Below, piece by piece: positions 8,598 through 17,409 of a stretch of 48,861 bases of DNA (positions are counted from its first letter, which is position 1; each line of letters begins with the position of its first letter). The translations under genes and the position numbers were made by a program. The notes beneath the pieces are model-generated. The model had not been told where the DNA came from and searched no databases. It was given only the letters and a program-made list of their open reading frames with translations. The stretch is taken from the NCBI GenBank assembly GCA_964563975.1, contig CAZLZJ010000010.1, forward strand, positions 1 through 48,861, in the 5' to 3' direction. This DNA is from JAAYJR01 sp964563975 (lineage in GTDB: Bacteria > Bacteroidota > Bacteroidia > Bacteroidales > Prolixibacteraceae).

Positions 8598-9329
8598 ATG
8601 AACCTTATAATAGATATCGGAAATACTTTTTCAAAAATTGCACTTTTTAACAATGATGAATTGGTCACTGTTTCGTCTGTCAGTAAGATCAATAACCAAC
8701 ATATTAAAGAGCTTCAAAAAAATTATGACTCTCCGGATAAAGTAATTGTCTCATCAGTAAAAGACTTAACGTCAGAAACAGAGCTTTTCTTTAAAGAAAA
8801 TTTCAATACTTTTATTAAGCTTGGACCCGATACCCCTATTCCGATTGAAAATTTATATCAGACAAAAGAGACACTGGGAAACGACAGGCTTGCAGCTGCT
8901 GTCGGTGCTTTCAGCATATTCCCCGGCTCAAATACACTCATCATTGATGCAGGCAGTGCAATAACTTATGATCTTATCAATGAAAAAAATCAATACCTTG
9001 GGGGGAAAATTTCACCCGGACTGGATATGAGATTTAATGCTCTTCACTATTTTACTGCCAGGTTACCTCAGATAAAAACAGAAAAATTTAACAAGTTGTT
9101 TGGCAATACAACTAAAGAATCTATTCTTGCAGGTGTACAATCAGGGATTATTTACGAAACTGATAAAACAATAGACATATTTAAGGAATTTTTTACAAAT
9201 TTAAACGTTTTTATTACAGGAGGTGATGCAAAATTTTTTGAAAAAAAATTAAAAAATTCTTTCTTTGTAAATTTTAATTTAACACTCATAGGATTAAACT
9301 GCATATTAAAATATAATGGGAAAATATAA
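8598..9329 (+). CDS. coaX: Type III pantothenate kinase
   Basis: The product is 243 residues of the acetate-kinase-like superfamily. It phosphorylates pantothenate, the first step of CoA synthesis. DIGNT at residues 6-10 is the phosphate-binding motif; GNDRLAAAVGA near 94 and LIIDAGSAITYDLI near 116 hold the catalytic aspartates, and GGKISPGLDMRFNALHYFTARLP matches the family. The gene begins one base after the nadC stop and overlaps the next gene by 14 bases. Type III kinases are not feedback-inhibited by CoA and need a monovalent cation (family knowledge). Confidence 0.94.
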   Translation: MNLIIDIGNTFSKIALFNNDELVTVSSVSKINNQHIKELQKNYDSPDKVIVSSVKDLTSETELFFKENFNTFIKLGPDTPIPIENLYQTKETLGNDRLAAAVGAFSIFPGSNTLIIDAGSAITYDLINEKNQYLGGKISPGLDMRFNALHYFTARLPQIKTEKFNKLFGNTTKESILAGVQSGIIYETDKTIDIFKEFFTNLNVFITGGDAKFFEKKLKNSFFVNFNLTLIGLNCILKYNGKI

Positions 9330-10596
9330 AACCATAAATTTATTTATCTTTTTGATATTGGCTCCGTTCTCTTTACTTGCGCAATTCAATAACAATACGA
9401 CTTCACCATATTCAAGATTTGGCTTAGGAGATCTTCAGCCTTACTCATTCGGACGTACCTATGCAATGGCAGGGGCTTCGATTGCCGGCAGAAACAACAG
9501 ACATATCAATTTTGTCAATCCGGCATCATACACTGCAATAGATTCTCTTGGTTTTATGTTTGAATTTGGCCTTGCGGGAAAATTTGCCAGATATAGCACA
9601 GATATCACAAATATGAATTCCAATGATGTCAACTTTAAATATTTTGCAATGAATTTCCGGATTAACGACCGGATAGCAACCGGTTTAGGACTTACACCAT
9701 TTTCTGATGTCGGTTATGATGTAAAGGTAAATGAGAGTGATGAGAATATGGGAAATGTCCTGCATAGTTATTTCGGAGTAGGTTCATTGTCAAAGGTTTT
9801 TTTCGGATTGGCAGTAGAACCGGTTAAAAATGTGTCGATCGGGGCAAACCTTAATTATCTGTTTGGCACTCTTAACAGAAATGCGGAAATCTATTTTCTG
9901 AGTTCAAATGACTATTATAATATACAAAAGTATGAAAGAATAAGATTACGCGATTTTGGAGTGTCATTAGGAGCCCAGGCCACTTTATCATTGCAGGAAG
10001 ATAAAAAAATAATAATCGGGGCAATCATAGAAAATAAACCTGCCTTTACCGCATTCTATTCAGATCTGACACAAAAAGTTATAGAAACAACAAATGCATC
10101 TGATCTTGACACTCTGAACTTTCAAAGTAAAGAAAAATCCACTATACAATTCCCTTTTACCTTTGGTGCAGGTATTTCATATGTAAAAAGTAATTCATTG
10201 GAGATAAATGCAGATTTTTATCATCAGTCCTGGTCAAAGGCAATTTTTTTCGATGAACCCTTTAGCAATTTAACAGATTTAAATAAATTTGCAGTCGGAG
10301 CAGAGTGGATACCAGATCGGTTTTCTATTAGAAGTTACTTCAACCGGGTAGCATATCGTGCCGGATTGAAGTTTGAACAATCATATCTTAAGTTTGGTAA
10401 TCAGCAAATTAACGATCTTGGCATAAGTTTTGGTGTTGGTTTACCAGTGTATCGTTCTAATTCAACAATTAATATAGCAGCAGAAATTGGCAGAAAAGGG
10501 ACAAAAGCAAATAACCTTGTTTTAGAGAACTATGCCGTGATAAATTTAAACGTTAACCTATATGATTTATGGTTTATTAAAAGGAAATTTGATTAA
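9316..10596 (+). CDS. Outer-membrane beta-barrel protein (FadL/PorV-like)
   Basis: The product is 426 residues with a signal peptide at 1-22 (LAPFSLLAQ). The mature part is rich in alternating hydrophobic and aromatic beta-strands, and the C-terminus is aromatic (NLYDLWFIKRKFD). The start YSRFGLGDLQPYSFGRTYAMAGASIAG resembles FadL/PorV-type barrels of Bacteroidota, where a glycine-rich N-terminal segment sits near the pore. It overlaps coaX by 14 bases, and a TPR protein and lptC follow. A transport or assembly role in the outer membrane is likely, but no substrate can be named. Confidence 0.8.
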   Translation: MGKYKTINLFIFLILAPFSLLAQFNNNTTSPYSRFGLGDLQPYSFGRTYAMAGASIAGRNNRHINFVNPASYTAIDSLGFMFEFGLAGKFARYSTDITNMNSNDVNFKYFAMNFRINDRIATGLGLTPFSDVGYDVKVNESDENMGNVLHSYFGVGSLSKVFFGLAVEPVKNVSIGANLNYLFGTLNRNAEIYFLSSNDYYNIQKYERIRLRDFGVSLGAQATLSLQEDKKIIIGAIIENKPAFTAFYSDLTQKVIETTNASDLDTLNFQSKEKSTIQFPFTFGAGISYVKSNSLEINADFYHQSWSKAIFFDEPFSNLTDLNKFAVGAEWIPDRFSIRSYFNRVAYRAGLKFEQSYLKFGNQQINDLGISFGVGLPVYRSNSTINIAAEIGRKGTKANNLVLENYAVINLNVNLYDLWFIKRKFD

Positions 10597-10615
10597 TATT
10601 AAAAAAAATAAAACT

Positions 10616-12259
10616 ATGAAAACTATTTTTCGCATAACTTTTTTAATAGCTGCACTCACTGTAATGGCGGTACCGGGAGTGCTTGCACAAAGAGTTATTA
10701 AGGGTACTGTGTACAGGGAGGGAAAACCTGCTGCCGGTATTACCGTTGAGGTTCATCGTGGCGGAACGATGATGACAAGCTTTGATGGCAAGTATGAACT
10801 TGAAGCAAACGATAATTCCAAATGGATAAAGTTCACTTATATAACAGAAACACAAAGACTTGATATAAGCGGTAAAAGCGGTGATATTTTCGATTTTGCA
10901 TTCGATGGGAAGATGCCCGCTGAAAATGGTCAGGAAGAAATAAAGCAATCAGGAGATGTTGTACTCAAATCTGCTGAAGACCTCATAAAAGAGCAAGACA
11001 GAGATTTTATGAATGAACTTTCACTCTACAATGAGTTCTATAAGCAAAAAAATTATGAATCCACACTGCCTCATTGGAAGGCTTGCTTTAGCAAATATCC
11101 AAAATCAACAATTAACATATATATACATGGAGTCAACATCTATGAAAACCTGATAGAAAAAGCTTCATCAATGAATGAAAAAGATAAATATATTGACGAG
11201 CTGATGAAAGTGTATGACCAGCGAATCAAATACTTTGGCGAATCAGGATATGTTAATGGAAGAAAAGCTACCGCATGGCTTAAACACAAAATAAATACCG
11301 ACAATCCGCCGGAAGATGAAGCTTTGGTAACTACCTTAAAAAAGGGATATGACTGGCTGAGTAAATCTATTGAAGAGCAAGGCAATAAAACTGAATTGCC
11401 CGTGCTTGTGTTACTGATGCAAACCACAAGATCGCTGTTTAAACTTGAGCAACTTCCAAAAGAGACAGTAGTAATGAATTATGAAAATATTAATAATGTA
11501 CTGAATTCTTTAATTGAAACAAACGAAGATGCCGAACTGGTAAAAGACGCGCAAGATGTGAAGCAGTATGTGGAAGATATATTTGGAACTTCCGGTGCGG
11601 CCGACTGTGAAGCGCTTGTCAATATTTTTACTCCTCAATTTAATGAAAACAGCAATGACATTGAATTCATTAAAAATATGTTACGCCGGCTGGGAAAAGC
11701 TAATTGCGAAGAAACAGCTCTCTTCTCACAAGCTACAGAAAAGCTTTATAAGCTGGATCCATCTCCCGAAGCTGCATTCAATATGGCACGCAGATACCTG
11801 AAAAGAGATGAAATTGAAAAAGCCAAAGAGTATTACAAACAAGCAATAGATCAGGAAACCGACAATAACAGACTGGCTGATTACTATTTCGAATATGCCA
11901 TGTTAATATTTGCAAAAGATCATGCTCTTTCCGAAGCGCGTAACTTAGCCCGTAAAGCAGTGGAGTTAAATGCAGAGCATTGTCAGGCATTAATGCTGAT
12001 AGGAGATATTTATGTTGCTTCAAGCCGCTCAATCAGTGATGATGCATTTGAAAAATCGACTGTTTTCTGGATAGCGGTTGACTATTTTGAAAAGGCAAGA
12101 AAAGCAAATCAGGATTGTTCAGTTGATGCTACACAAAAAATTGCTACCTATAGAAAATATTTCCCAAATAAAGAAGAGGCTTTCTTCCGCAGCCTCCAGG
12201 AAGGAAATACATATAAGGTGGGAGGTTGGATAAATGAATCAACAAGAGTCAGATTTTAA
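10616..12259 (+). CDS. Secreted TPR protein with an N-terminal carboxypeptidase-regulatory-like domain
   Basis: The product is 547 residues from the ATG at 10616. That start gives a proper signal peptide (MKTIFRITFLIAALTV to VLAQ), while an upstream in-frame ATG at 10562 lies inside the preceding gene. Residues about 24-80 look like a carboxypeptidase-D regulatory beta-sandwich (RVIKGTVYREGKPAAGITVEVHRGG). The rest is alpha-helical, with tetratricopeptide-like repeats clearest at 385-480 (AAFNMARRYLKRDEIEKAKEYY, SEARNLARKAVELNAEHCQAL). It is periplasmic or outer-membrane associated and probably a scaffold for protein complexes. It overlaps lptC by 26 bases. Confidence 0.83.
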   Translation: MKTIFRITFLIAALTVMAVPGVLAQRVIKGTVYREGKPAAGITVEVHRGGTMMTSFDGKYELEANDNSKWIKFTYITETQRLDISGKSGDIFDFAFDGKMPAENGQEEIKQSGDVVLKSAEDLIKEQDRDFMNELSLYNEFYKQKNYESTLPHWKACFSKYPKSTINIYIHGVNIYENLIEKASSMNEKDKYIDELMKVYDQRIKYFGESGYVNGRKATAWLKHKINTDNPPEDEALVTTLKKGYDWLSKSIEEQGNKTELPVLVLLMQTTRSLFKLEQLPKETVVMNYENINNVLNSLIETNEDAELVKDAQDVKQYVEDIFGTSGAADCEALVNIFTPQFNENSNDIEFIKNMLRRLGKANCEETALFSQATEKLYKLDPSPEAAFNMARRYLKRDEIEKAKEYYKQAIDQETDNNRLADYYFEYAMLIFAKDHALSEARNLARKAVELNAEHCQALMLIGDIYVASSRSISDDAFEKSTVFWIAVDYFEKARKANQDCSVDATQKIATYRKYFPNKEEAFFRSLQEGNTYKVGGWINESTRVRF

Positions 12260-12896
12260 AAATATCAATAACTATTTTATTAAGGTTGCAGTCCTGATTA
12301 CAGTGACTGCAACCTTTTTTTATGCTTGTGAAAGTAATATTGAAAAGATCAAACCCTTTAGCTCTGAAGAGAATCTCCCGGTATTGGAAGCAAAAAACTT
12401 TGAAACCCTCTATACAGATAGCGGGAAAATAAGATTTTTTATTAAAACACCCAAGCTGCTAAGGTTTGAACCCGAAGGAAAACCTTATCATGAATTTCCG
12501 GAGGGAATTGAGCTAATCAAGTATGATGATAATCAGAATATTGTATCCTCTATCACTGCAAATTATGCCAAACAATTTGTTAATGAAAAAAAGTGGGAAG
12601 CAAAAAACAATGTAATTGCTACCAATATTAAAGGAGATACCTTAAAAACTGAACATCTGATATGGGAAGAAAATGCCGAAAAAATTTACACCGATGAGTT
12701 TGTGAAAATTATAAGAACCGATCAGATTATTACAGGAATAGGATTTCAGTCAGACCAATCGCTTGAAAACTGGAAAATTAAAAACCCGAAAGGAACAATC
12801 TATATCACTCCGGAAACCAAACAGCAAAACGACTCCTTTGAGCCCGACAAAATAGTAGAGCCGCTTGACCTGAATTTTAGTTCACCAAAACAGTAA
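12234..12896 (+). CDS. lptC: LPS export protein LptC, lipoprotein-like
   Basis: The product is 220 residues. The N-terminus has a hydrophobic segment (FIKVAVLITVTATFFYAC) ending at Cys, so a lipoprotein anchor is likely, rather than the bitopic form of E. coli LptC. The rest is the LptA/LptC beta-jellyroll: LEAKNFETLYTDSGKIRFFI, YHEFPEGIELIKYD, ITANYAKQFVNEKKWEAKNNVIA, LKTEHLIWEENAEKIYTDEFVKI and GIGFQSDQSLENWKI. It would carry LPS from the LptB2FG transporter to LptA. It ends the + strand run, and its stop is one base from the convergent 81-residue gene. Confidence 0.87.
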   Translation: MNQQESDFKNINNYFIKVAVLITVTATFFYACESNIEKIKPFSSEENLPVLEAKNFETLYTDSGKIRFFIKTPKLLRFEPEGKPYHEFPEGIELIKYDDNQNIVSSITANYAKQFVNEKKWEAKNNVIATNIKGDTLKTEHLIWEENAEKIYTDEFVKIIRTDQIITGIGFQSDQSLENWKIKNPKGTIYITPETKQQNDSFEPDKIVEPLDLNFSSPKQ

Positions 12897-12897
12897 C

Positions 12898-13143
12898 CTA
12901 TTTTTTCTTTTTCTTTTTCAGCACAAAGAACACTACTGCCAAAACAACTATTACTGCTAAAATTATTATAACTGAAGTAAATCCGGAGCCCTGCCCTTCA
13001 TTAAGAAGGTCTATTTCCATATATGAACTGTCCTGAACTCCCAAATTGTCAATATAAGTTCCCTCATTCTGTGCTGACAATATAAATGGAAAACTTAATA
13101 TCACTGAAATAAATAGTGTAAAAATTCTTTTTATTAGCTTCAT
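12898..13143 (-). CDS. Small membrane protein with signal peptide and C-terminal polylysine tail
   Basis: The product is 81 residues and not a recognised family. Residues 1-24 are a signal peptide (ending ILSAQ). Residues 25-52 are a short acidic, Ser/Gly-rich segment. Residues 53-74 are a transmembrane helix, followed by six lysines at the C-terminus. The predicted topology is N-out with the lysine tail in the cytoplasm. A short lumen-facing segment, helix and basic tail resemble C-terminal sorting signals, but no known short motif (such as PEP or LPXTG) precedes the helix. It is the last gene of the minus-strand run, 66 bases after the GT-C gene. Confidence 0.7.
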   Translation of the reverse strand: MKLIKRIFTLFISVILSFPFILSAQNEGTYIDNLGVQDSSYMEIDLLNEGQGSGFTSVIIILAVIVVLAVVFFVLKKKKKK

Positions 13144-13209
13144 TCTATCTTATTTTATCAATTAACAATCAATTTTTCTAATATATAAAATCTCACTTAA
13201 AATCAAATT

Positions 13210-15138
13210 TTATCGCTTCTCTTTTTTTAGTTTATCCAACAACTCTTTTGCAGGTAAATACCTGGGATTAATCTCAAGAAGCCTGTCGAGCCGGCTCATC
13301 GAATTACTGTATTTCCCTTCATCATAAAACTTTTTAGCTTCAAGCAAAAACAAGGGTTCATAAAATGGATGTATCTGTTTTCCCTTATCAAGATAGTGTT
13401 GAAACTTATCTAAATCACCTGTCAATAAACCGGCCTTTGCCAAATGAACGTACAACCAGACATTGTTAGTATCTTTCTCAACTGCTTTTTCAAGAATTGG
13501 TAAAGCTGACAAATTTCCATTTTTTATTTCTGAAATTCCATAAAAATCTGACTTATTAACTCTTTTTAACAAAATAGAAACAGGATTTCCCTTATGATAA
13601 AATATTTTTTCTATCCCTTCAACCTTCCATAAATCATTTTTTAACAGAAAAGGGTGAATATAATTGAGACCGAAAATTCCATAATCCCAATCTACCGAAC
13701 TTCTCTCAAGAAACCGGGTATATCTGTAACTGATATTTGAATGTTTTTCAAAATAATTCTTAAGGTTACAATTCATGGCAACGGTAATTTCTTTTTCCCC
13801 TGTTATACCGGTTAAATATTCAGCAGGCTCCTTTATTCCATGATAATAATAGTCATATTCATAGTTCCCCCATTGCTTTTTATTACTATTAAAATAAACA
13901 TAATCAACCGGAAATGTATCAATCTGATGTTTCAAAGGCCAAACAAGCAAAACAAAAAATATCAACATTATTAAACCGGATAAAAGATTAACACGCAATG
14001 AACTGATAAGTTTATATACACCTATAAGAGCTAAAACAGCTAAAGGTGGCATAATAAACAACATTTGTCTGACACCACTGTATAAATTTGAACCGATAGC
14101 AATAACATAAATTAATGGAAATAAAAACGAAAAAAGCATAAACCCTTCAAAAAATATTTGAGCATCCATCTTTTTGTTGAAAAGGTCTCTGATAAAAAAG
14201 AGTAAAAAAACAATAAATCCTGCCAAAAAGAAAAATGGGGTTGAAATTAAAATCCACTTCGGAAGATAGTACCATGGCAGGTCTGTGCTCCATACCAACC
14301 TGCCTTCAAAGACCTGTCTTATACTAACGGAGTAGTGTTCCATAACACTATGACTTTTCAGGGGATTAACAAATATATCCTGTAATGCGTAAGGCCAGAA
14401 AAGTAATCCTCCAAAATAGCCCACAAAAATAATTACCAATCCTTTAAAAACTATGGATAAAAAAAGGGATCTGTTATTAAAAATATTTTGAAAAAGTTCA
14501 GGCTTAAACAGAAGATAAAAACCTAACCCGGCTGCCAGATAGGGAAAAAGTATAAATCCCCCGCTCCTCACCGAAATAGTGAAAGCAATTGCAATTGCAA
14601 GTAATATTGTTGTCCTCCGGCGCGGAAAAGGAAGTTCTTTTATAAACCTTATAATAAAAAATATTCCTGCAAGGTATCCTGCAGCAAATGGAATGTCTTT
14701 AAGATTTCCAAATGCCTGTCCCGATAGCCGGGGCATCATCATCAGCGAAAGAACGGCAAAAGCACCGGCCATCCATGAACCGGTAAGTTCCCGGGTCAGT
14801 TTTCCCGCCAGAAGAAGCAGTATCCAGAAAAAAAATGCCCCTGTATAGTGCCTGACAAGAAACTCATCTCTAACTTTAAAAACCCTGTTAATCAGAGCGG
14901 TGAAATTATCGACCGATTGCCCGTAATATTTCAGGTTAGTTTTTGGCGTATCCAGGCAGCTTTTATCCCTGCCACCGGTAAAATACCAGTTAATTACTTT
15001 TTTTGCATGGGGATAGTGCAGCTCTTCATCCACATTGACTGCTGCATGCGGTGCAAGTAATATTAATACCGTCCCGGATAAAAACAAAACAAAAATAAAC
15101 AGATATTTTGATTGAAATATTTTAACAAATTCAGTCAT
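13210..15138 (-). CDS. GT-C glycosyltransferase (GT39/ArnT-like) with TPR-like C-terminus
   Basis: The product is 642 residues. Roughly residues 12-420 hold about 11 hydrophobic helices. The first periplasmic loop carries the acidic motif VNVDEELHYPHA, at the place where GT-C enzymes bind a polyprenyl-phosphate sugar. A soluble C-terminal part follows, with two or three TPR-like helical pairs at about 540-635 (ALPILEKAVEKDTNNVWLYVHLA, YSNSMSRLDRLLEINPRYLPAKELL). It would transfer a sugar from a lipid carrier on the outer face of the inner membrane; the acceptor is unknown. Its start overlaps the upstream GT2 gene by eight bases, which fits a donor-maker and transferase pair. Confidence 0.8.
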   Translation of the reverse strand: MTEFVKIFQSKYLFIFVLFLSGTVLILLAPHAAVNVDEELHYPHAKKVINWYFTGGRDKSCLDTPKTNLKYYGQSVDNFTALINRVFKVRDEFLVRHYTGAFFFWILLLLAGKLTRELTGSWMAGAFAVLSLMMMPRLSGQAFGNLKDIPFAAGYLAGIFFIIRFIKELPFPRRRTTILLAIAIAFTISVRSGGFILFPYLAAGLGFYLLFKPELFQNIFNNRSLFLSIVFKGLVIIFVGYFGGLLFWPYALQDIFVNPLKSHSVMEHYSVSIRQVFEGRLVWSTDLPWYYLPKWILISTPFFFLAGFIVFLLFFIRDLFNKKMDAQIFFEGFMLFSFLFPLIYVIAIGSNLYSGVRQMLFIMPPLAVLALIGVYKLISSLRVNLLSGLIMLIFFVLLVWPLKHQIDTFPVDYVYFNSNKKQWGNYEYDYYYHGIKEPAEYLTGITGEKEITVAMNCNLKNYFEKHSNISYRYTRFLERSSVDWDYGIFGLNYIHPFLLKNDLWKVEGIEKIFYHKGNPVSILLKRVNKSDFYGISEIKNGNLSALPILEKAVEKDTNNVWLYVHLAKAGLLTGDLDKFQHYLDKGKQIHPFYEPLFLLEAKKFYDEGKYSNSMSRLDRLLEINPRYLPAKELLDKLKKEKR

Positions 15139-16045
15139 AAATTTTCTGTACGAAATAGAGAGGGCGATCCTGCACCTCTTTAAAAATCCGATAAATATAT
15201 TCGCCGATCAATCCCAAAAATGTAAGCTGTACCGAACCAAAAAAACTTATTGCCAAAAACATGGAAGACCATCCGATTGGAGCAAGGCCCAGAAATTTAG
15301 AAGCAATTGCATATACAGTAGCACAAAAAAAGAAAAGTACCCCTGCCAATCCAAGATATAAACATGCCTTTATCGGCCATTTGGAAAACGAATAGATTGC
15401 ATCGGCAGCCAAAGCAAAAAGTTGCTGTCTGTTCATTTTAGCCTCCCCTCCGGGGCGGTCAGGGCGGTCATAATAGATATATTCCTGTTTAAATCCAATG
15501 AAATTGCGTATCCCGGGGATATAACGGTTTTTTTCCGTAAATTTTAATATCGCCTGATGTGCCGCCCTGTTCATTATACAAAAATTACCTGTTTGGGCAA
15601 CCTGCTGTCCTTTAGTGATCTTATCAAATATACGATGGAATATATTTATATAAATTTTTTTTGCACACTTCTCACTTCTGGATTTTCTGACTGCGGAAAC
15701 AATATCTGCTCCCGATGATTTAATTTTTTCAATCAGCTCAGGTACCAATTCAGGCGGATCCTGAAAATCGCCGTCCATTATAACCACATAGTCTCCTGCA
15801 GCATATTCAATACCTGCAGTAAGAGCAGCTTGTAATCCGAAATTCCTTGACAAGGATATTATTTTCAAAAAAGAATTTTCCTCCCTGAACTTTAAAAGTA
15901 TAGACAAAGTGCCGTCAATGCTGCCATCATCCACGCACACCACCTCATACTCCTCCTTTGTATTATCCATAACTGTCCGAAGCTCCTTCATCAGCTTCTC
16001 AGCCAGTTGTTCCTCGTTAAATAACGGGATAACCACTGTGATCAT
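15131..16045 (-). CDS. Polyprenyl-phosphate glycosyltransferase, GT2 (DPM1/GtrB-like)
   Basis: The product is 304 residues. The GT-A domain (1-220) has VVIPLFNEE, VDDGSIDGT and MDGDFQDPPE, which bind the nucleotide sugar and metal, plus the DPM1-type SLSRNFGLQAALTAGIEYA. Two C-terminal transmembrane helices (about 230-290, ending LIGEYIYRIFKEVQDRP) place it with GtrB-type enzymes that load a sugar onto undecaprenyl phosphate at the inner membrane. It overlaps the GT-C gene downstream, its likely user. The sugar cannot be told. Confidence 0.9.
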   Translation of the reverse strand: MITVVIPLFNEEQLAEKLMKELRTVMDNTKEEYEVVCVDDGSIDGTLSILLKFREENSFLKIISLSRNFGLQAALTAGIEYAAGDYVVIMDGDFQDPPELVPELIEKIKSSGADIVSAVRKSRSEKCAKKIYINIFHRIFDKITKGQQVAQTGNFCIMNRAAHQAILKFTEKNRYIPGIRNFIGFKQEYIYYDRPDRPGGEAKMNRQQLFALAADAIYSFSKWPIKACLYLGLAGVLFFFCATVYAIASKFLGLAPIGWSSMFLAISFFGSVQLTFLGLIGEYIYRIFKEVQDRPLYFVQKIYD

Positions 16046-16056
16046 GATAATATTTT

Positions 16057-17397
16057 TTATTCATTATGCTGTGTTCCCGGCAGGGGTACCGGAAATTTCA
16101 TATCCACCCGACCCATTGTATATTCGGTAGGTCCGAGCCGTTCAGCAGAATTCATCATATCCTCCCAGGTAACCTTTTGCCCGGTATATGCAGCTGTCCT
16201 CCCCATAATTGCAGTCATATTTGATATTGCGGTCCGCTCTCCCTCAACAACAGGCTTATAGCTTCTTATTGCCGTTACCATATCTATATGTTCCTGTACA
16301 TAAGGCGATACTTTTAACATCCCGGTCGATTTACCATCCTTGGTTTTTGGGTATTCATACTGCCATTTTACCGAACCATCATGATTGAAAATTGTATTTA
16401 CACAATTTGTATAACCTTCAGTTCCCACAATAAGTTCTCCGAGAGAGTTGGCACATCCATCAATTTGCCTTGACATACTATGTGAAAAGAGTCCATTCCC
16501 GTAATCAAAATCAACACTGAAAAAGTCATACTGATCACCCGTCAGTCTGCGAACCCTGCCCCCAAAGCCTATGGCTGATTCCGGATGCTTACCCATAAAC
16601 CAGTTTATAACATCTATATTATGAACATGGGTATCCAGAAAATGATCCCCGCAAAGCCAGCAAAAATTATTCCAGTTACGAAGCATATACTCCATATCAC
16701 TCCAGCCTTCCTCGCGGGTTCGAAACCAGACATGTGTCTGAAGCCACCAGGCTTTTGCAGCTGTTATTTCTCCAATTGCACCGGAAGCCACCTGCCTGTA
16801 TGTTTCAATATAGTCATGCTGATGTCTTCGCTGAGTCCCGGAAACAACTGTAAGCCCCATACTTTCAGCCTTTTTAGAAGTTGCTATTATCTGCCTTGCC
16901 CCTACCGGATCAACTGCCACCGGCTTTTCCATAAAGACATTTTTCTTTGCCTGTACGGCCGCATCAAAATGTTCAGGTCTGAAATGAGGCGGTGATGCCA
17001 GCAACACAACATCAAGATCAAGTTCCAGTAACTCTTTGTAACTGTCAAAGCCCCAAAAGCAATTTTTTTCGGGAACTTCAACCTTTTGTTCTTTCAACTT
17101 ACTGTGGCAATCCCACACCTTATCTTCAAAAACATCAGCCAAAGCAACCAGCTCAAGGTCATTACCGGCAGACAGAAAATTAAGAGCTGCCCCCGTTCCT
17201 CTGTTACCACAGCCTATAAGACCTGCCCGGATCTTATTTCCATCAGGCGCTTTCTCAAGAAGGGGTGGAAATTCATAATCAACTGCTATCTTTTTTCTGC
17301 TGCAGGAATTTATTATACTCAATCCTGCCAGTCCGGCCGCTCCAACTATAGCTGACCGCTCTAAAAAGTTTCTTCTTGAAAGCTGATCTTTTTGCAT
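16057..17397 (-). CDS. Tat-exported Gfo/Idh/MocA family oxidoreductase
   Basis: The product is 446 residues. The N-terminus has a twin-arginine motif (SRRNFLERS) and a hydrophobic stretch ending in INSC, so Tat export and possibly lipid anchoring at Cys are likely. The Rossmann fold starts with IRAGLIGCGNRGTG near 56, and EKPVAVDP near 155 is the conserved EKP motif of the family. The C-terminal domain includes GDHFLDTHVHNIDVINWFMGKHP. Family members oxidise or reduce sugars, inositols or related compounds with bound NAD(P). Tat export lets a folded, cofactor-loaded enzyme act in the periplasm. The next gene upstream is a multiheme cytochrome fusion. Confidence 0.87.
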   Translation of the reverse strand: MQKDQLSRRNFLERSAIVGAAGLAGLSIINSCSRKKIAVDYEFPPLLEKAPDGNKIRAGLIGCGNRGTGAALNFLSAGNDLELVALADVFEDKVWDCHSKLKEQKVEVPEKNCFWGFDSYKELLELDLDVVLLASPPHFRPEHFDAAVQAKKNVFMEKPVAVDPVGARQIIATSKKAESMGLTVVSGTQRRHQHDYIETYRQVASGAIGEITAAKAWWLQTHVWFRTREEGWSDMEYMLRNWNNFCWLCGDHFLDTHVHNIDVINWFMGKHPESAIGFGGRVRRLTGDQYDFFSVDFDYGNGLFSHSMSRQIDGCANSLGELIVGTEGYTNCVNTIFNHDGSVKWQYEYPKTKDGKSTGMLKVSPYVQEHIDMVTAIRSYKPVVEGERTAISNMTAIMGRTAAYTGQKVTWEDMMNSAERLGPTEYTMGRVDMKFPVPLPGTQHNE

Positions 17398-17409
17398 TAT
17401 ATCTCTCTT

